Positions 1 through 9,853 of a stretch of 64,000 nucleotides of DNA are shown here, one piece after another. The stretch spans positions 1-64,000 of the forward strand of contig CAZQSF010000001.1 in assembly GCA_964595955.1 (NCBI GenBank), given 5' to 3'. The position numbers and the translations under genes are program-made. The notes under the pieces are model-generated. The model did no database searches. It saw only the letters and a list, made by a program, of their open reading frames with translations, and was not told where the DNA came from. Source of the stretch: JAJDFU01 sp964595955 (lineage in GTDB: Bacteria > Bacteroidota > Bacteroidia > Chitinophagales > Saprospiraceae). Positions within the stretch are counted from its first letter, which is position 1. Every line of letters begins with the position of its first letter.

Positions 1-57
1 GTTGGGCCCTGGCTACCATCACCTTACGAAATCTGCCATGCCCAACCTCACGTTAAA

Positions 58-1137
58 TTAAGGCCTCAGGTCGTACTCGCTCAGCAATACTTTCCAGTCC
101 ATGCTTTCCGCCTGATCCAGAATAGCAACGGAGATCTGTTTTTTCAGGTCGCTGGGTAAATCCCCCCGCATCCCCATGGCGTAAAACTGGGGATAAAACT
201 CGATGTCCAGCAACTGGTACCGGTCCGCCGTATCCCGGTTGATCGCACTCTGCAGAATGGACCGGTCATAGGCAATCGCCTCGATCTCACCCCGATCCAT
301 TGCCCGCGTCAGCGCTTCGATATCGGGATAGGCTTTCCGGTTGGAGAAGAAGTTGTCGGCCAGCCAGTTTTCGGTGCCTGAATTTTGGACGGTGCCCAGC
401 GTCTTTTCCTTAAAGTCCTGCATGGCATTGTTGGATGTGCCCAGCCGGTTAATGGTTAGCGACGAAGCGATGCTGGCCGTAAAACCGGAAATGATTATGA
501 CGGCTGTGAACATCCAGACGAGGGCCACTATGCGGCCGCCCAGCGTGCGTGGTGATTTGTCGCCATAGCCTACCGTCGTCATGGTCACAGCCGACCACCA
601 AAAGCCCTGCCAAAGCCCTTTCAAGCCACTGCCGAACTCTTCCGCATTGCCCTTGCGCTCGAAAAGCCAGGCGAGGAATCCAAAGACCAGAATGACAATG
701 GCCAGCGCGCCCAGGGCGCGGAAAAAATTGAGCGAGAAAAAAGAGCGCAGAAAGTCGAACGCCCGCTGGGCCGTGGAAACCCGGTGGGTGAGTAGGGAGG
801 CATGCTCGATGTAGTAGGGCGGGGAGAAGTCCATGCGTTCGCGCCGGTCACTGGTGATGGTGAGGGGGGAAGCGCAGAGGTCGATACTACCCGCTGCGAG
901 GCTGTCCAGCAGCCCGCTCAGGGGCAGTTCCACCATGCGGTAGGGTCGCACCAACTCTTCGGCGACCTGCTGCCACAACCATATGGCCGGGCCACTCAGT
1001 CGACCGCTTTCCTGTTGCACGAAGGGCGCCGCCAGTTTGTAGCCGACGACGAGGGTGTCATTCAGACGGGAAGGGGCCTGAGTCTGCCCGGCAGTTGCTA
1101 TCGCCAAAAGCAGCCCTATTAGCAAAAAATAGCGCAT
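58..1137 (-). CDS. GluR0-like ligand-gated potassium channel
   Basis: A 359-residue predicted inner-membrane channel fused to a periplasmic ligand-binding domain. After a signal peptide (about 1-20) comes the first lobe of a type 3 solute-binding fold (about 27-125), then a membrane helix (about 139-159), a pore loop with the K+ filter TTVGYGD (187-193), a second helix (about 202-222) followed by an SGFTASIASSLT stretch like the SYTANLAAF gate of glutamate receptors, and then the second binding lobe to the C-terminus. This S1-TM-pore-TM-S2 order is that of prokaryotic ionotropic glutamate receptors such as GluR0. The ligand, probably an amino acid, is not readable from sequence. It stands alone on the minus strand downstream of the PorP gene. 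Confidence 0.85.
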   Translation of the reverse strand: MRYFLLIGLLLAIATAGQTQAPSRLNDTLVVGYKLAAPFVQQESGRLSGPAIWLWQQVAEELVRPYRMVELPLSGLLDSLAAGSIDLCASPLTITSDRRERMDFSPPYYIEHASLLTHRVSTAQRAFDFLRSFFSLNFFRALGALAIVILVFGFLAWLFERKGNAEEFGSGLKGLWQGFWWSAVTMTTVGYGDKSPRTLGGRIVALVWMFTAVIIISGFTASIASSLTINRLGTSNNAMQDFKEKTLGTVQNSGTENWLADNFFSNRKAYPDIEALTRAMDRGEIEAIAYDRSILQSAINRDTADRYQLLDIEFYPQFYAMGMRGDLPSDLKKQISVAILDQAESMDWKVLLSEYDLRP

Positions 1138-1171
1138 GAATATCTTTAATTAGGTCTGCAGGAAAAGATGG

Positions 1172-1211
1172 AAAATTTTGCGGAAATCCAAAATGGAAGG
1201 CGGATTTCGGC
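1172..1211 (-). terminator. possible terminator of the PorP/SprF transcription unit
   Basis: Read on the minus strand, arms at 1211-1202 and 1189-1180 pair over nine of ten positions with one C-C mismatch, and an AAAATTTT stretch follows. It lies 46 bases past the PorP stop codon. The U tract is imperfect. Confidence 0.4.
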
Positions 1212-1256
1212 AGTGTATGAGCTCCTGTTTTTCCGATCCAGCCCCTTTTTTCGAGC

Positions 1257-2318
1257 TCAAAACCTCGGGCAGCGGGTTCGCGCTCTTTCCTTGCTGGGAT
1301 GGATATAAATGAGCGAAAACTCGAATGCGCCCCGGGCATTATTGGCCGCGGTGAGGGTAGAGGTGGTGATGTCGTAGCTGAGGCCCAACTGAAAGCGCTC
1401 CAATTCGAGCACGAAGGTAAAGACGAGGGCATCCAGGGCGAGGCCGCTTTCCAGCTGGTTGGCCAGGTGGCCCCAGGCACCCAGTCGGATGGCGAGCTCG
1501 CGCCAGTCGTCGTTGGCGTAGCGGACATTGGCGCCGGCGGCCAGGCTCATGGAGGTATTTTGGAGGATCAGGGCTGTGGCGGGCAACAGGCTGAGTCCGC
1601 GATTGCCGAGGGGCAGCTCGCCGCCCAGTTGGCCCACCCATTTCCAGCGCAACTGGTCCTCGTCATCATCGATAATGGAGATGTTGGGCTGGTTGATATG
1701 GTGCAGGGCCACGCCGCCATACAGGCTGCTGTGTTCGCCGAACAGGGCATAGTACATCAGCCCCGCATTGAAGTCCAGGTAAAGGTTGGAGCGGCTCTGA
1801 TCCGTATTCTCCCCACTGGCAGCGTCGAAATCAATAGAGGCCGTGGTGATGTCGAACTGCTGGCTGAACCAGAGCTGCTCCCAGTCGAAGCCCCGCTGAC
1901 CGATACCCACCTGAGCACCGGCGATCAGGAATTGCTCGTCGTAGCGATAGCGGTTGCCACCGCCTAACCGCTTGAGGTAAGAAAAGCCGGCATTGGCTTT
2001 TACGCGGTTAAAGCGAGCATCGCCCACCTGATCGTGTTCCACGGCCAGCCCCCAGCCGAGGTAGTCGTATCGGAGTACCCGATGGCGCATGTCGAAGCTG
2101 GCCGACATGGTTCGAAAGGGCCGGTCGGCCAGGATCGCTGTGTAGAGCTCCCGGTAATTCGCTACCGCCCGAAAGCGCCCTTCGAACAAGCCGATTTGGG
2201 CCGGGTTCATCTGCAGCGGGTTGGCGTAGAACTGCGACCAGCGGGGGTCCTGGGCGCAGTTTTCTCCCGCAAAAAGCAGGAAGAGAAGGGCCGTGAAAAA
2301 GAAACGTTGGATCATCAT
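1257..2318 (-). CDS. PorP/SprF family type IX secretion system membrane protein
   Basis: 353-residue outer-membrane beta-barrel of the PorP/SprF family. The signal peptide (about 1-22) is followed by the family start QDPRWSQFYANPLQMNPAQIG, alternating beta strands, and the typical C-terminal tail ending in CPRF. In characterised Bacteroidota, SprF-like proteins are needed for secretion and surface attachment of a cognate T9SS client encoded next to them. Here the upstream neighbour on the same strand, 78 bases away, is a giant protein with a gliding-motility-type C-terminal domain, so the two very likely form such a pair and share a transcript. Confidence 0.9.
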   Translation of the reverse strand: MMIQRFFFTALLFLLFAGENCAQDPRWSQFYANPLQMNPAQIGLFEGRFRAVANYRELYTAILADRPFRTMSASFDMRHRVLRYDYLGWGLAVEHDQVGDARFNRVKANAGFSYLKRLGGGNRYRYDEQFLIAGAQVGIGQRGFDWEQLWFSQQFDITTASIDFDAASGENTDQSRSNLYLDFNAGLMYYALFGEHSSLYGGVALHHINQPNISIIDDDEDQLRWKWVGQLGGELPLGNRGLSLLPATALILQNTSMSLAAGANVRYANDDWRELAIRLGAWGHLANQLESGLALDALVFTFVLELERFQLGLSYDITTSTLTAANNARGAFEFSLIYIHPSKERARTRCPRF

Positions 2319-2396
2319 CGCGTTTTTGGGCCTTTAGCAAGGGGTGGGCGCTCCGGTTTTCTAAGGCATCCACCGCGCTCATAGCGTTCCGGTGTT

Positions 2397-5300
2397 TTAT
2401 CGGATTAGGGTCGTCTGTCCCTGGAAAGCTTGTCGTTCACCGTCCGGGTATTCGGCTTCTACCCGCCAGAGATAGACGTCGGCATTCATGGGCTGGCCGC
2501 GAAACGTGCCGTCCCAGCCCCGGCCGGTGTCGTTCACCTCAAAATCTCCGTCTTGAAAAACCAATTCGCCCCAGCGGTCATAAATTCGAAACTGCAAAAT
2601 GCGCGTGCCTTCCCGGCCATGCACCAGCAGCCGGTCGTTGGTATTGTCGCCATTGGGGGAAAAGCCCGTAGGCACCAGTACGGTGCGGTCTTTTTCCACT
2701 AGCACCTGAATGCGATCCGAGCCCTCGCAGCCGGCTTCGTCTGTTGCGGTGAGGATATAGGAAATCGTACTCTGCGGAAAAGCCATGGGATCGGGGCAGG
2801 CCGTACAGGACAAGGTGCCCATGTAGGGGGCCTCCCAGAAGAAATCGACGGTGCCTTGGGCTTGCAGCGCTTGTCCGTTGAGTTGGGCCGTATCGCCCAG
2901 GGATAGGGTGGTATCCGGTGGGCCGGCATCCACGACCAACGGCAAGGGCTGGGTCACCGTTCCTTCGGTATTAAAGACACAATCTTCACGGTCGCGCACG
3001 TAAACGCTATACGCACCGGCCGGCAGAGCCAGCATAGCGTTGGCCCCGCTGTAGTTCAGGTCGTCCAGGCTGTACCGGTAGGGAGGTGTACCCCCCAAAG
3101 CTTCAATACTGATGATGCCGTCGGTACCACCAAAACAGGTGACGTTTCGAATATCGAGTTCGATGGTCACCGGATCGGGCTCCTCAATAGAGGCCGTATC
3201 GATGTGGAGACAGCCGTTGGCATCTGTAATGGATACCCAGAATTCGCCGGCCGGCAAGTTCTCGGCTGTGGGGCCCTGGCTTCCGTCTGACCAGCGATAG
3301 GTGTAGCCGGGTACCCCGCCCGAGGCCGCAACCGTAAGGCGGCCTTCGGTGCCCTGGAAGCAATCGTTGTCGTCGCTTTCAAAAATGGCAGCCAGTGGCG
3401 GCGGCTCCGAAACGACAGTACTTCCGCTGCCCGCACAGCCGAATTCGTCGGTCAGGGTTACGCTGTAAGCGCCGGCGGCCAGGCCGGTGGCCGTAGCTGT
3501 CGTTTGATTGCCTGCAGCGGCATCCCAGAGAAAGTCGTAGGTGTCGTATTCGCCCTGTATGTTCTGGACGGTAGCTGTGCCGTCCTCGCTGCCGTTGCAG
3601 AGCGCAGGGGTGGTGGCGAATTCGAAGGTAATGGCCAGGGGGTCCGAAAGCAGGCGTTGCCGTTCGGCTGTGCATCCGGCCGTATCGGTCACCGTGACCG
3701 AATACGTCAGATTTCCGGCCAGGCTGTCAATAAAAGAGCCCGTTTGGCCGGTATTCCAGCTAAACGTATAATCGTCGAGTTGCGAACCCGCTCCGCCACT
3801 GATAATGGTGATGCCAAGCGAGCCGTCCTGGTCGCCCGGGCAGGTGGGCTTGGAGGCCTGGATCAAAAAAGTGATCGGGTCGAGGTCGGACAGGGTTACC
3901 TCATCCGTCAGGCGGCAGCCGTTGGCATCGGTGGCCGTAACGGAATAGGATAGGGAGTCGAGCGGAAAAACGGTCGCTCCGGTATCTCCGTTGCTCCAGG
4001 TGAATTGATAGGGAGGCGTTCCGCCGTTAGCCAGCGCCTGAGCCGTGTTCTGGGCCTGCCCAAAGCAACCCCTGGCCAGTTGTTCGGCCTGCAGCTGAAG
4101 GGCCTCGGCCGGCTCGCTGATGGTGTAGCCTGCCTGTTGGAGGCAGCCGTTCACGTCGCTTACCGTAAGCAGGCCGCTACCCGCCGGTATATTGGCCAGG
4201 ATGGAAGCCGTGCTGCCGTTCGGCCAATCGAAGAAGTAAGGGGCCGTACCGCCGGATACCGCAGGTATGACCTGACCGGTGGAATCGCCCCGGCAGGCAA
4301 CGCTCGTAACGTCCAGGTCGATCTGTATGGGCTGAGGTTCCGTGAGGCTGGCCGTTGCATTGAGCGTGCAGCCATTGGCATCCGAAATGGCCACCGAGTA
4401 GCTGCCTGCCGGCAGATTGGTCGCGGTGGGGTTGATCTGCCCCAGGGGATCGCTCCATAAATAGCTGTAGGGGTCGACGCCCCCTTCCACGATTACGGTG
4501 ATCTGGCCGTTGCTTTCTCCCGAGCAGGTGGGATCGGTGACGAGGATCGTATCCACAAGCAGCGGCGGCGGCCCCAGCAGGGTGTCGCATTGGGTAAGGG
4601 TACATCCGTTGGCGTCTGTCGCGGTGACGCAGTACGGACCGGGCGGCAGGTTCGCTAAGGACTGGGAGGTCGCTCCGGTACTCCACAGCAGGTCGATCTG
4701 CCCGGTACCACCGAACGTATTGGCGCTCAGCTGTCCGTCGTTTTGGTTAAAACAGGTAGGGTTCGCGCCGGACAGGTTCAGCCGTAGGCTGTCCGGTTCG
4801 AGCAGGTTTACCTGAGCAGAATCCCGGCAAGCCCGATCATCGGTTATCGTTACGCTGTAGGTGCCGGCCGGAAGCCCAGCGACGGAATCGACATCCAGTC
4901 CGGGATCAAAGGACCAGCTAAAACTCGGGTTCCCATTGCCACCAAAGACATTCACGCGTATGGCGCCGCTGCTGTCGCCCGCGCAAAGAATGGGTTGATC
5001 TACCTGTATGCTGGCATCCAGTTCCAAGGGCTCGCTGATGGTAAAGGATACGGTATCTACGCAAAGAAGTTCGTCTTCCAAAGCCACGGCATAATCGCCC
5101 GGCGCCAGGTTGGTAAACAGGCCGGCGGATTGCTGAATGCCGTTCGGCAGCAGGGTGTACAGAACTTGCCCGGCGGAATCCATAGCCGAAACGAAAACGC
5201 TGCCGTCGGCCTCGCCAAAGCAGGAGACCGGCACCGGCGGATCGGGAAGGGAGCCGGTGAGCATGCAGGGGGGGATCTGGCAGGTGGCACTGCCGATGCT

Positions 5301-7883
5301 GTCGCCGCACAGAAGGCTGGTAGGGTCCTGATACTTGCGCACTTGCAGGGTCACCTCATCTTCGGGTTGCAGGCCGTCCAGGGTGAGAAACGGATCCGTT
5401 ACCGGCCCGGTCCAGCCGCCGGGCATTCCGTTGCTGATGATGTTGTACTCGTATTGGGTGCTGGACCCCGTCCAGGAAAAGGAAATCTCTCCGGGGCCGA
5501 TCACGGCACAGCTCACCTGAGGTGGGGTAGCCGGCGCAATGACCTGAACGAAAACGGAATCGCTTTGCTGACAACCCGTAGCGTCGTTGGTCTCCACCGT
5601 ATACCAGGTAGAAGTGGCGGGGAAGACCCGGGGATCGGGGCAGTCCGTACAGCTGATATCGGTATTGGGGTTCCAGCTGTAGGTCACCTGATTGTCCAGC
5701 TGGAAGGTGATGCTCCAACTGTTCAGTGTGCCAAACTGGCTGGGGTCGAAGGCATCGGATACCAGCAGAGTCCAGTCGCCGTTGATGGGGGTGCCGCTGA
5801 GGGCATTCCAATTTCCTTCGGGTAAAAAGTCGCCGGTAAAAGGAGGGGTGCCGGCGGTAATTGGCACAGTAGCCAGCGGGGTAAAACAGGTCCCGGTATA
5901 ATTGTCACTATCTCCGCCGTTGCCGGTGCTCAACTCCAGCAAAGCGCCGTTGGGCGCTTGGAGAAACAGGGCGATGTCCTCGTTCCAGTCGGTGCTGATG
6001 TCCACGCAAACCGATACGATGGTCGCAGCGGGCTCGTTCAGGATACTGGGAAGCACATTGTCGACGGGCAGCACGGACGCATACGGATTGGCAGGAGGAT
6101 GGTTGGCAAAACCGAAGGCGTAATTGGGCAATTGGGTGAATACGGCCTGCCCCAGGGCTGTATCGGCACTGGCAAAGGCAAAGAGGTTTGCTGTATCCCC
6201 CCTGCAGATGACGGCATCCGTATTGGGAATGAGGTTGTCGTTGCAAGCTTGGCGGCAAGCCGGATCGTAGTCCGGAAGTACCTCCAAAAAGAGGAGCGTA
6301 TCGGCCGAACAACCAAAGCTGTCGGTGGCGGTGAGCCGGTAGGGATAGAGCCCCGGTCCCGGAGGCTGGAGGAGCAGGGAGTCCGGGTCGGCATTCAGCA
6401 GGCCGCCGGCATGGGTCCATGTTAGGTCGGCCAGTCCCGGTGAGAAGAGCTGCGACTGCGGCAGGATGCTGTTGGCAAAGCCGAGCGACCAGGAAAAGAG
6501 AAAGCCGTTGTCCAGGGTCAAGAAATCCTCGACGGTAAGGGTCCAGGTGCCGTTGAGCGGGCATCCGAGGAGGTTCGACAAGGGTTCGGCCGAATTGTAA
6601 TCGCCGGGAGGCAGGGTGGTTAGCCCGTTGTTATCGGCAAACGCCAGCATGGTCCCGTTGGTGGCCGTCGGGGTCCAGCAGTAGTCGAACCCCTGGCCGG
6701 GTATGGGAAAGAGGTCGTCGTCTTCATCGGGTATGCCCAGAAAGACCGGTCCGCCGGTAGCGCCAAGGTGTTCTTGCAGGACGACGGAACTTCCGTTCGG
6801 ACAGGTGAGCCTGATCTCCAGGTCGCGCAGGTAGGAGTGTTCGGCATTGATGCAGATGGCTTCGAGTTGCTGCAGGTCGTCCAGGGTTTGTCCGGGAGCA
6901 AAATCGAAAAAGGAGAGGCTGGTCTGGTAGGGTATGCCGATGCCGTCGGGCAGGGGCAGAGAGTCGGACTCTATGTTTTGGGAAGGGAACTGGGCCGAAT
7001 CCTGACTGATGGTGAGGTCGGCAGGGGCAAGGGGATCGATGCTGAGGGAAAGACCGGCTGAGTCGCCGGTGCAAATGGGCCCGGGGCCGGGCGAATTTCC
7101 CGCGATCTGAATCGGTGGGGCTACCCGTACACGCACCTGGGCTAAATTGGTGTTGGTACAACCCTGCTGATCGGTCACGCTCAAATTGACGAAGTACCCT
7201 CCGGGCTCCGTGAAGGTGTGGCTCAGCTGTCGGCCGGTAGCCGTGTTGCCGTCGCCAAAGTCCCAGTGGAAAGTGGCTGTGGCGGTATCCTGGTCGTAGA
7301 TCAGGCCGTCTTGCGGGAAAGAGGCATCGGCGGAGAACTGAACCGCATCGCCCGGGCAAATGTCGATAAAGCCGGAATCCGCCGGCACCATAGCCGGCAG
7401 GGTCGAATCGATCTCGGCCACGATCGGCTGACAGCTGGGTATGCACTCAATTTCTGCCGACCAGCCGTCTCCGCTGAAAAACAAGGAGGAAAGAAAGGAT
7501 ATCGTCAGGCAGCCGGAGGTATTTGCGGCCGAGGCCTGCACCGTTACCGGGCTGCCGTCGTTGAAAAGAGTAAAGCATTCGATGGTAGGGGCATTGGTGT
7601 CCGGCCCGTCGAAAATGCAGAGTACATCGCCGAAGCCCAGATCGATACGCGGCTCAAAGGTCAGCCGGATATGGGTTCCGCTGCTGTTGTCGCTGCAGAT
7701 GGTGGTGACGAAATTATCGAGCGCATCGTAATCGCCACCGGGTCCGCCGCTATCGTAGAATACCCCTTCGCAGGCCGTGATGTCGGAGCCGTCCATAATA
7801 TACACCTGGGCCGACAACGGGCCGCCAAACAACAGGCCAAACAACAGGGGAAAGGCTATGCGGTAACTTGCCTTTGGGATCAT
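2397..7883 (-). CDS. giant SprB-repeat surface protein with type B T9SS C-terminal domain
   Basis: 1828-residue secreted protein. After a signal peptide (1-25) come a CUB-like domain (about 35-150), a PKD domain (about 165-255, WDFGDG motif), and two proprotein-convertase-type P domains (about 315-470 and 600-730). Then follow ten SprB-like repeats, each opening with a Cys-x-Gly/Asn motif such as CFGEADG, CAGDSSG or CFGGTDG and closing with a YSVTxTDxxGC-like strand. The last roughly 90 residues (TGFSPNGDNTNDRL onward, with IYDRWGELVF) are the gliding-motility-associated C-terminal domain, a type B T9SS signal. Adhesin or motility roles are known for SprB; the role here is inferred. It is co-directional with its probable PorP/SprF partner. 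Confidence 0.9.
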   Translation of the reverse strand: MIPKASYRIAFPLLFGLLFGGPLSAQVYIMDGSDITACEGVFYDSGGPGGDYDALDNFVTTICSDNSSGTHIRLTFEPRIDLGFGDVLCIFDGPDTNAPTIECFTLFNDGSPVTVQASAANTSGCLTISFLSSLFFSGDGWSAEIECIPSCQPIVAEIDSTLPAMVPADSGFIDICPGDAVQFSADASFPQDGLIYDQDTATATFHWDFGDGNTATGRQLSHTFTEPGGYFVNLSVTDQQGCTNTNLAQVRVRVAPPIQIAGNSPGPGPICTGDSAGLSLSIDPLAPADLTISQDSAQFPSQNIESDSLPLPDGIGIPYQTSLSFFDFAPGQTLDDLQQLEAICINAEHSYLRDLEIRLTCPNGSSVVLQEHLGATGGPVFLGIPDEDDDLFPIPGQGFDYCWTPTATNGTMLAFADNNGLTTLPPGDYNSAEPLSNLLGCPLNGTWTLTVEDFLTLDNGFLFSWSLGFANSILPQSQLFSPGLADLTWTHAGGLLNADPDSLLLQPPGPGLYPYRLTATDSFGCSADTLLFLEVLPDYDPACRQACNDNLIPNTDAVICRGDTANLFAFASADTALGQAVFTQLPNYAFGFANHPPANPYASVLPVDNVLPSILNEPAATIVSVCVDISTDWNEDIALFLQAPNGALLELSTGNGGDSDNYTGTCFTPLATVPITAGTPPFTGDFLPEGNWNALSGTPINGDWTLLVSDAFDPSQFGTLNSWSITFQLDNQVTYSWNPNTDISCTDCPDPRVFPATSTWYTVETNDATGCQQSDSVFVQVIAPATPPQVSCAVIGPGEISFSWTGSSTQYEYNIISNGMPGGWTGPVTDPFLTLDGLQPEDEVTLQVRKYQDPTSLLCGDSIGSATCQIPPCMLTGSLPDPPVPVSCFGEADGSVFVSAMDSAGQVLYTLLPNGIQQSAGLFTNLAPGDYAVALEDELLCVDTVSFTISEPLELDASIQVDQPILCAGDSSGAIRVNVFGGNGNPSFSWSFDPGLDVDSVAGLPAGTYSVTITDDRACRDSAQVNLLEPDSLRLNLSGANPTCFNQNDGQLSANTFGGTGQIDLLWSTGATSQSLANLPPGPYCVTATDANGCTLTQCDTLLGPPPLLVDTILVTDPTCSGESNGQITVIVEGGVDPYSYLWSDPLGQINPTATNLPAGSYSVAISDANGCTLNATASLTEPQPIQIDLDVTSVACRGDSTGQVIPAVSGGTAPYFFDWPNGSTASILANIPAGSGLLTVSDVNGCLQQAGYTISEPAEALQLQAEQLARGCFGQAQNTAQALANGGTPPYQFTWSNGDTGATVFPLDSLSYSVTATDANGCRLTDEVTLSDLDPITFLIQASKPTCPGDQDGSLGITIISGGAGSQLDDYTFSWNTGQTGSFIDSLAGNLTYSVTVTDTAGCTAERQRLLSDPLAITFEFATTPALCNGSEDGTATVQNIQGEYDTYDFLWDAAAGNQTTATATGLAAGAYSVTLTDEFGCAGSGSTVVSEPPPLAAIFESDDNDCFQGTEGRLTVAASGGVPGYTYRWSDGSQGPTAENLPAGEFWVSITDANGCLHIDTASIEEPDPVTIELDIRNVTCFGGTDGIISIEALGGTPPYRYSLDDLNYSGANAMLALPAGAYSVYVRDREDCVFNTEGTVTQPLPLVVDAGPPDTTLSLGDTAQLNGQALQAQGTVDFFWEAPYMGTLSCTACPDPMAFPQSTISYILTATDEAGCEGSDRIQVLVEKDRTVLVPTGFSPNGDNTNDRLLVHGREGTRILQFRIYDRWGELVFQDGDFEVNDTGRGWDGTFRGQPMNADVYLWRVEAEYPDGERQAFQGQTTLIR

Positions 7884-7962
7884 GAATACAATGGGATTTT
7901 TGCAGTAGCGAACAAGAGCCTTTCAAATTCCAAAAAACGCCATTCGCCGAACAGGCAGTATA

Positions 7963-7970
7963 CAAAATTA
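7963..7970 (-). promoter_or_regulatory. Bacteroidota-type -7 box (TAATTTTG) for the giant surface-protein gene
   Basis: The minus strand carries TAATTTTG, a match to the Bacteroidota -7 consensus TAnnTTTG, 80 bases before the ATG at 7883. No clear -33 TTG at the expected spacing. Confidence 0.4.
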
Positions 7971-8106
7971 GCACACAATCCGTTATCCACCGGAATTTAA
8001 CATGCCTTTGCCGGATTTGGCGAAAGAATCGGCGGAATCTTTTTCCGGGCCGGAAGAGCTCGTATACCCACCGGGCAAACCCGAGCTTTTTGCTATTTTT
8101 ACCCGC

Positions 8107-8991
8107 ATGCAAATCTTAGACGGAAAGCAACTTTCCCAAACTATTAAGGAAGAGCTCACCGGGCAAGTCCAGCAGCGCCTCAAGGCAGGACATCGTCCTC
8201 CCCATTTGGCGGCGGTGCTGGTCGGCGACGATCCCGCCAGCCAGGTTTACGTCCGCAACAAGGTACGCTCCTGTGAGCAGGTCGGGTTCAGGTCGACCCT
8301 GCTTCGCAAACCGGCCGATATCAGTCAGGAGGAGTTGATGCAGATCGTGCAGGATCTCAACCGGGATGATGCCCTCGACGGCTTCATCGTGCAGCTCCCG
8401 CTGCCCGACCACCTGGACGAAGAGCGGGTGACCCTGGCGATCGATCCGCGAAAAGATGTGGATGGCTTTCACCCGGTCAATGTAGGACGCATGGCCCAGG
8501 GGCTCCCGGCCTATTTGCCGGCCACACCTGCCGGTATATTGGAAATGTTGCGCCGTTACGAAATCCCGACCTCCGGCAAAGAAGTGGTGGTGGTGGGGCG
8601 CAGCAATATTGTAGGCACCCCCATTAGCATACTGCTTTCGCGCAAAGCGGATCCGGGCAACGCGACGGTCACGCTTTGCCACAGCCGGACCGGCGACCTG
8701 GCCTTCCACACCCGCCGTGCCGATATCATCGTGGCGGCCACGGGCATGCCCCAATTCATTACCGGTGACATGGTCAAGGACGGAGTGGTCGTTATCGATG
8801 TGGGGATCAACCGCGTGGATGACGCCAGCCGCAAAAAGGGCTATCGGCTGGTAGGCGATGTGGATTTCGATAGCGTATCCCCCAAAGCATCCCACATCAC
8901 ACCGGTTCCCGGCGGGGTAGGGCCCATGACAGTGGTTTCCCTCCTGCTCAATACGATGAAAGCCAATACGGGAGCGATCTACTCCAAATAA
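8107..8991 (+). CDS. folD: bifunctional methylenetetrahydrofolate dehydrogenase/cyclohydrolase FolD
   Basis: 294-residue cytosolic enzyme that interconverts 5,10-methylene-THF, methenyl-THF and 10-formyl-THF for one-carbon metabolism. The start MQILDGKQLS at 8107 fits the family; the upstream extension to 8002 has no family match. Visible motifs are VGDDPASQVYVRNK with the catalytic Lys of the YxxxK pattern, the DVDGFHPVN loop, a Rossmann segment VVVVGRSNIVGTPIS, and the signature PGGVGPMT near the end. The stop codon is followed after one base by the prmA start, so the two are surely co-transcribed. A TATTTTTA box (8094-8101) lies directly before the ATG, which would leave almost no leader if it is used. 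Confidence 0.95.
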   Translation: MQILDGKQLSQTIKEELTGQVQQRLKAGHRPPHLAAVLVGDDPASQVYVRNKVRSCEQVGFRSTLLRKPADISQEELMQIVQDLNRDDALDGFIVQLPLPDHLDEERVTLAIDPRKDVDGFHPVNVGRMAQGLPAYLPATPAGILEMLRRYEIPTSGKEVVVVGRSNIVGTPISILLSRKADPGNATVTLCHSRTGDLAFHTRRADIIVAATGMPQFITGDMVKDGVVVIDVGINRVDDASRKKGYRLVGDVDFDSVSPKASHITPVPGGVGPMTVVSLLLNTMKANTGAIYSK

Positions 8992-8992
8992 A

Positions 8993-9814
8993 ATGGCGTA
9001 CATCCAGCTGGATATCGAAGTGCCCGAAGATCAGAAGGAGGTGCTTCTGGCCTGGCTCGAACCCCTTCCCATCGAAGCTTTCGAAGAAACCGAAAGAGGC
9101 TGGCGTGCTTATCTTCCGGAACAGCACTGGGAAGAAGGCCTCCAAGCTGGCCTGGCCTCGCTGCAGGAACGCTTGCCCTTTTCGTATTCCGTACGAGCTG
9201 TTGCGGATCAAAACTGGAATGCGCTCTGGGAATCCCGGTTCGCCCCCATCCGCGTAGGTCGCTTTTGCACCCTTCGAGCTCCGTTCCACCCGCCAGACCC
9301 TTCCGCCACCTACGATCTGTTGCTCCAACCCAAGATGGCCTTTGGTACGGGGCATCACGAAACCACATACATGATGGTACAGCAGATGGAGAGCTTGCGC
9401 CTAAAAGGCCGGCGAGTGCTCGACTTCGGCTGCGGCACGGGGGTGCTGGCTATTCTGGCAGCCAAAATGGGCGCCCGGGAGGTCCATGCCGTCGACATCG
9501 AACGGGCAGCCTGGGAAAATGCGTTGGAAAATGCCGAGTTGAATGCGGTAGATGTCCGGGTCTATCAGGGCGGACTTTCCGCGGCGCCTTCTGCAGCCTA
9601 CGATATTGTGCTGGCCAATATCACCCGTAACGTAATTACCAGCCACTTAAAGGCGTTATTTGAACGTATAGTTCCGGAGGGCGTTTTGTTGCTGAGCGGC
9701 GTTGTGAAAGCGGAAGAGATTTTGCTGAAAACCGAGCTGGTCAACCAAGGCTTCGATTGGGAGCACACCCAACATCGGGGCAACTGGATCTGTATGCGCG
9801 CGACCCGGCCATGA
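8993..9814 (+). CDS. prmA: ribosomal protein L11 methyltransferase PrmA
   Basis: 273-residue SAM-dependent methyltransferase expected to trimethylate ribosomal protein L11. The N-terminal substrate-recognition region (about 1-100, with the WNALWES motif) is followed by a class I methyltransferase fold. It shows KMAFGTGHHETT, the SAM loop DFGCGTGVLAILA, an acidic VDIE after strand 2, and LANITRNVI in place of the usual NI-x-x-N motif. The start is one base after the folD stop. Length is near normal for the family. Confidence 0.93.
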   Translation: MAYIQLDIEVPEDQKEVLLAWLEPLPIEAFEETERGWRAYLPEQHWEEGLQAGLASLQERLPFSYSVRAVADQNWNALWESRFAPIRVGRFCTLRAPFHPPDPSATYDLLLQPKMAFGTGHHETTYMMVQQMESLRLKGRRVLDFGCGTGVLAILAAKMGAREVHAVDIERAAWENALENAELNAVDVRVYQGGLSAAPSAAYDIVLANITRNVITSHLKALFERIVPEGVLLLSGVVKAEEILLKTELVNQGFDWEHTQHRGNWICMRATRP

Positions 9815-9853
9815 CCGACCCCTTGCCTTTTTCCATACCTGTAAGATGCCCAC

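Noticed and set aside
3504..3953. Long opposite-strand open frames inside the giant client, the 1510-residue gene and topA
   Set aside because: They are shadows produced by GC-rich codon use; they have no start context, no family resemblance, and lie wholly inside well-supported genes.
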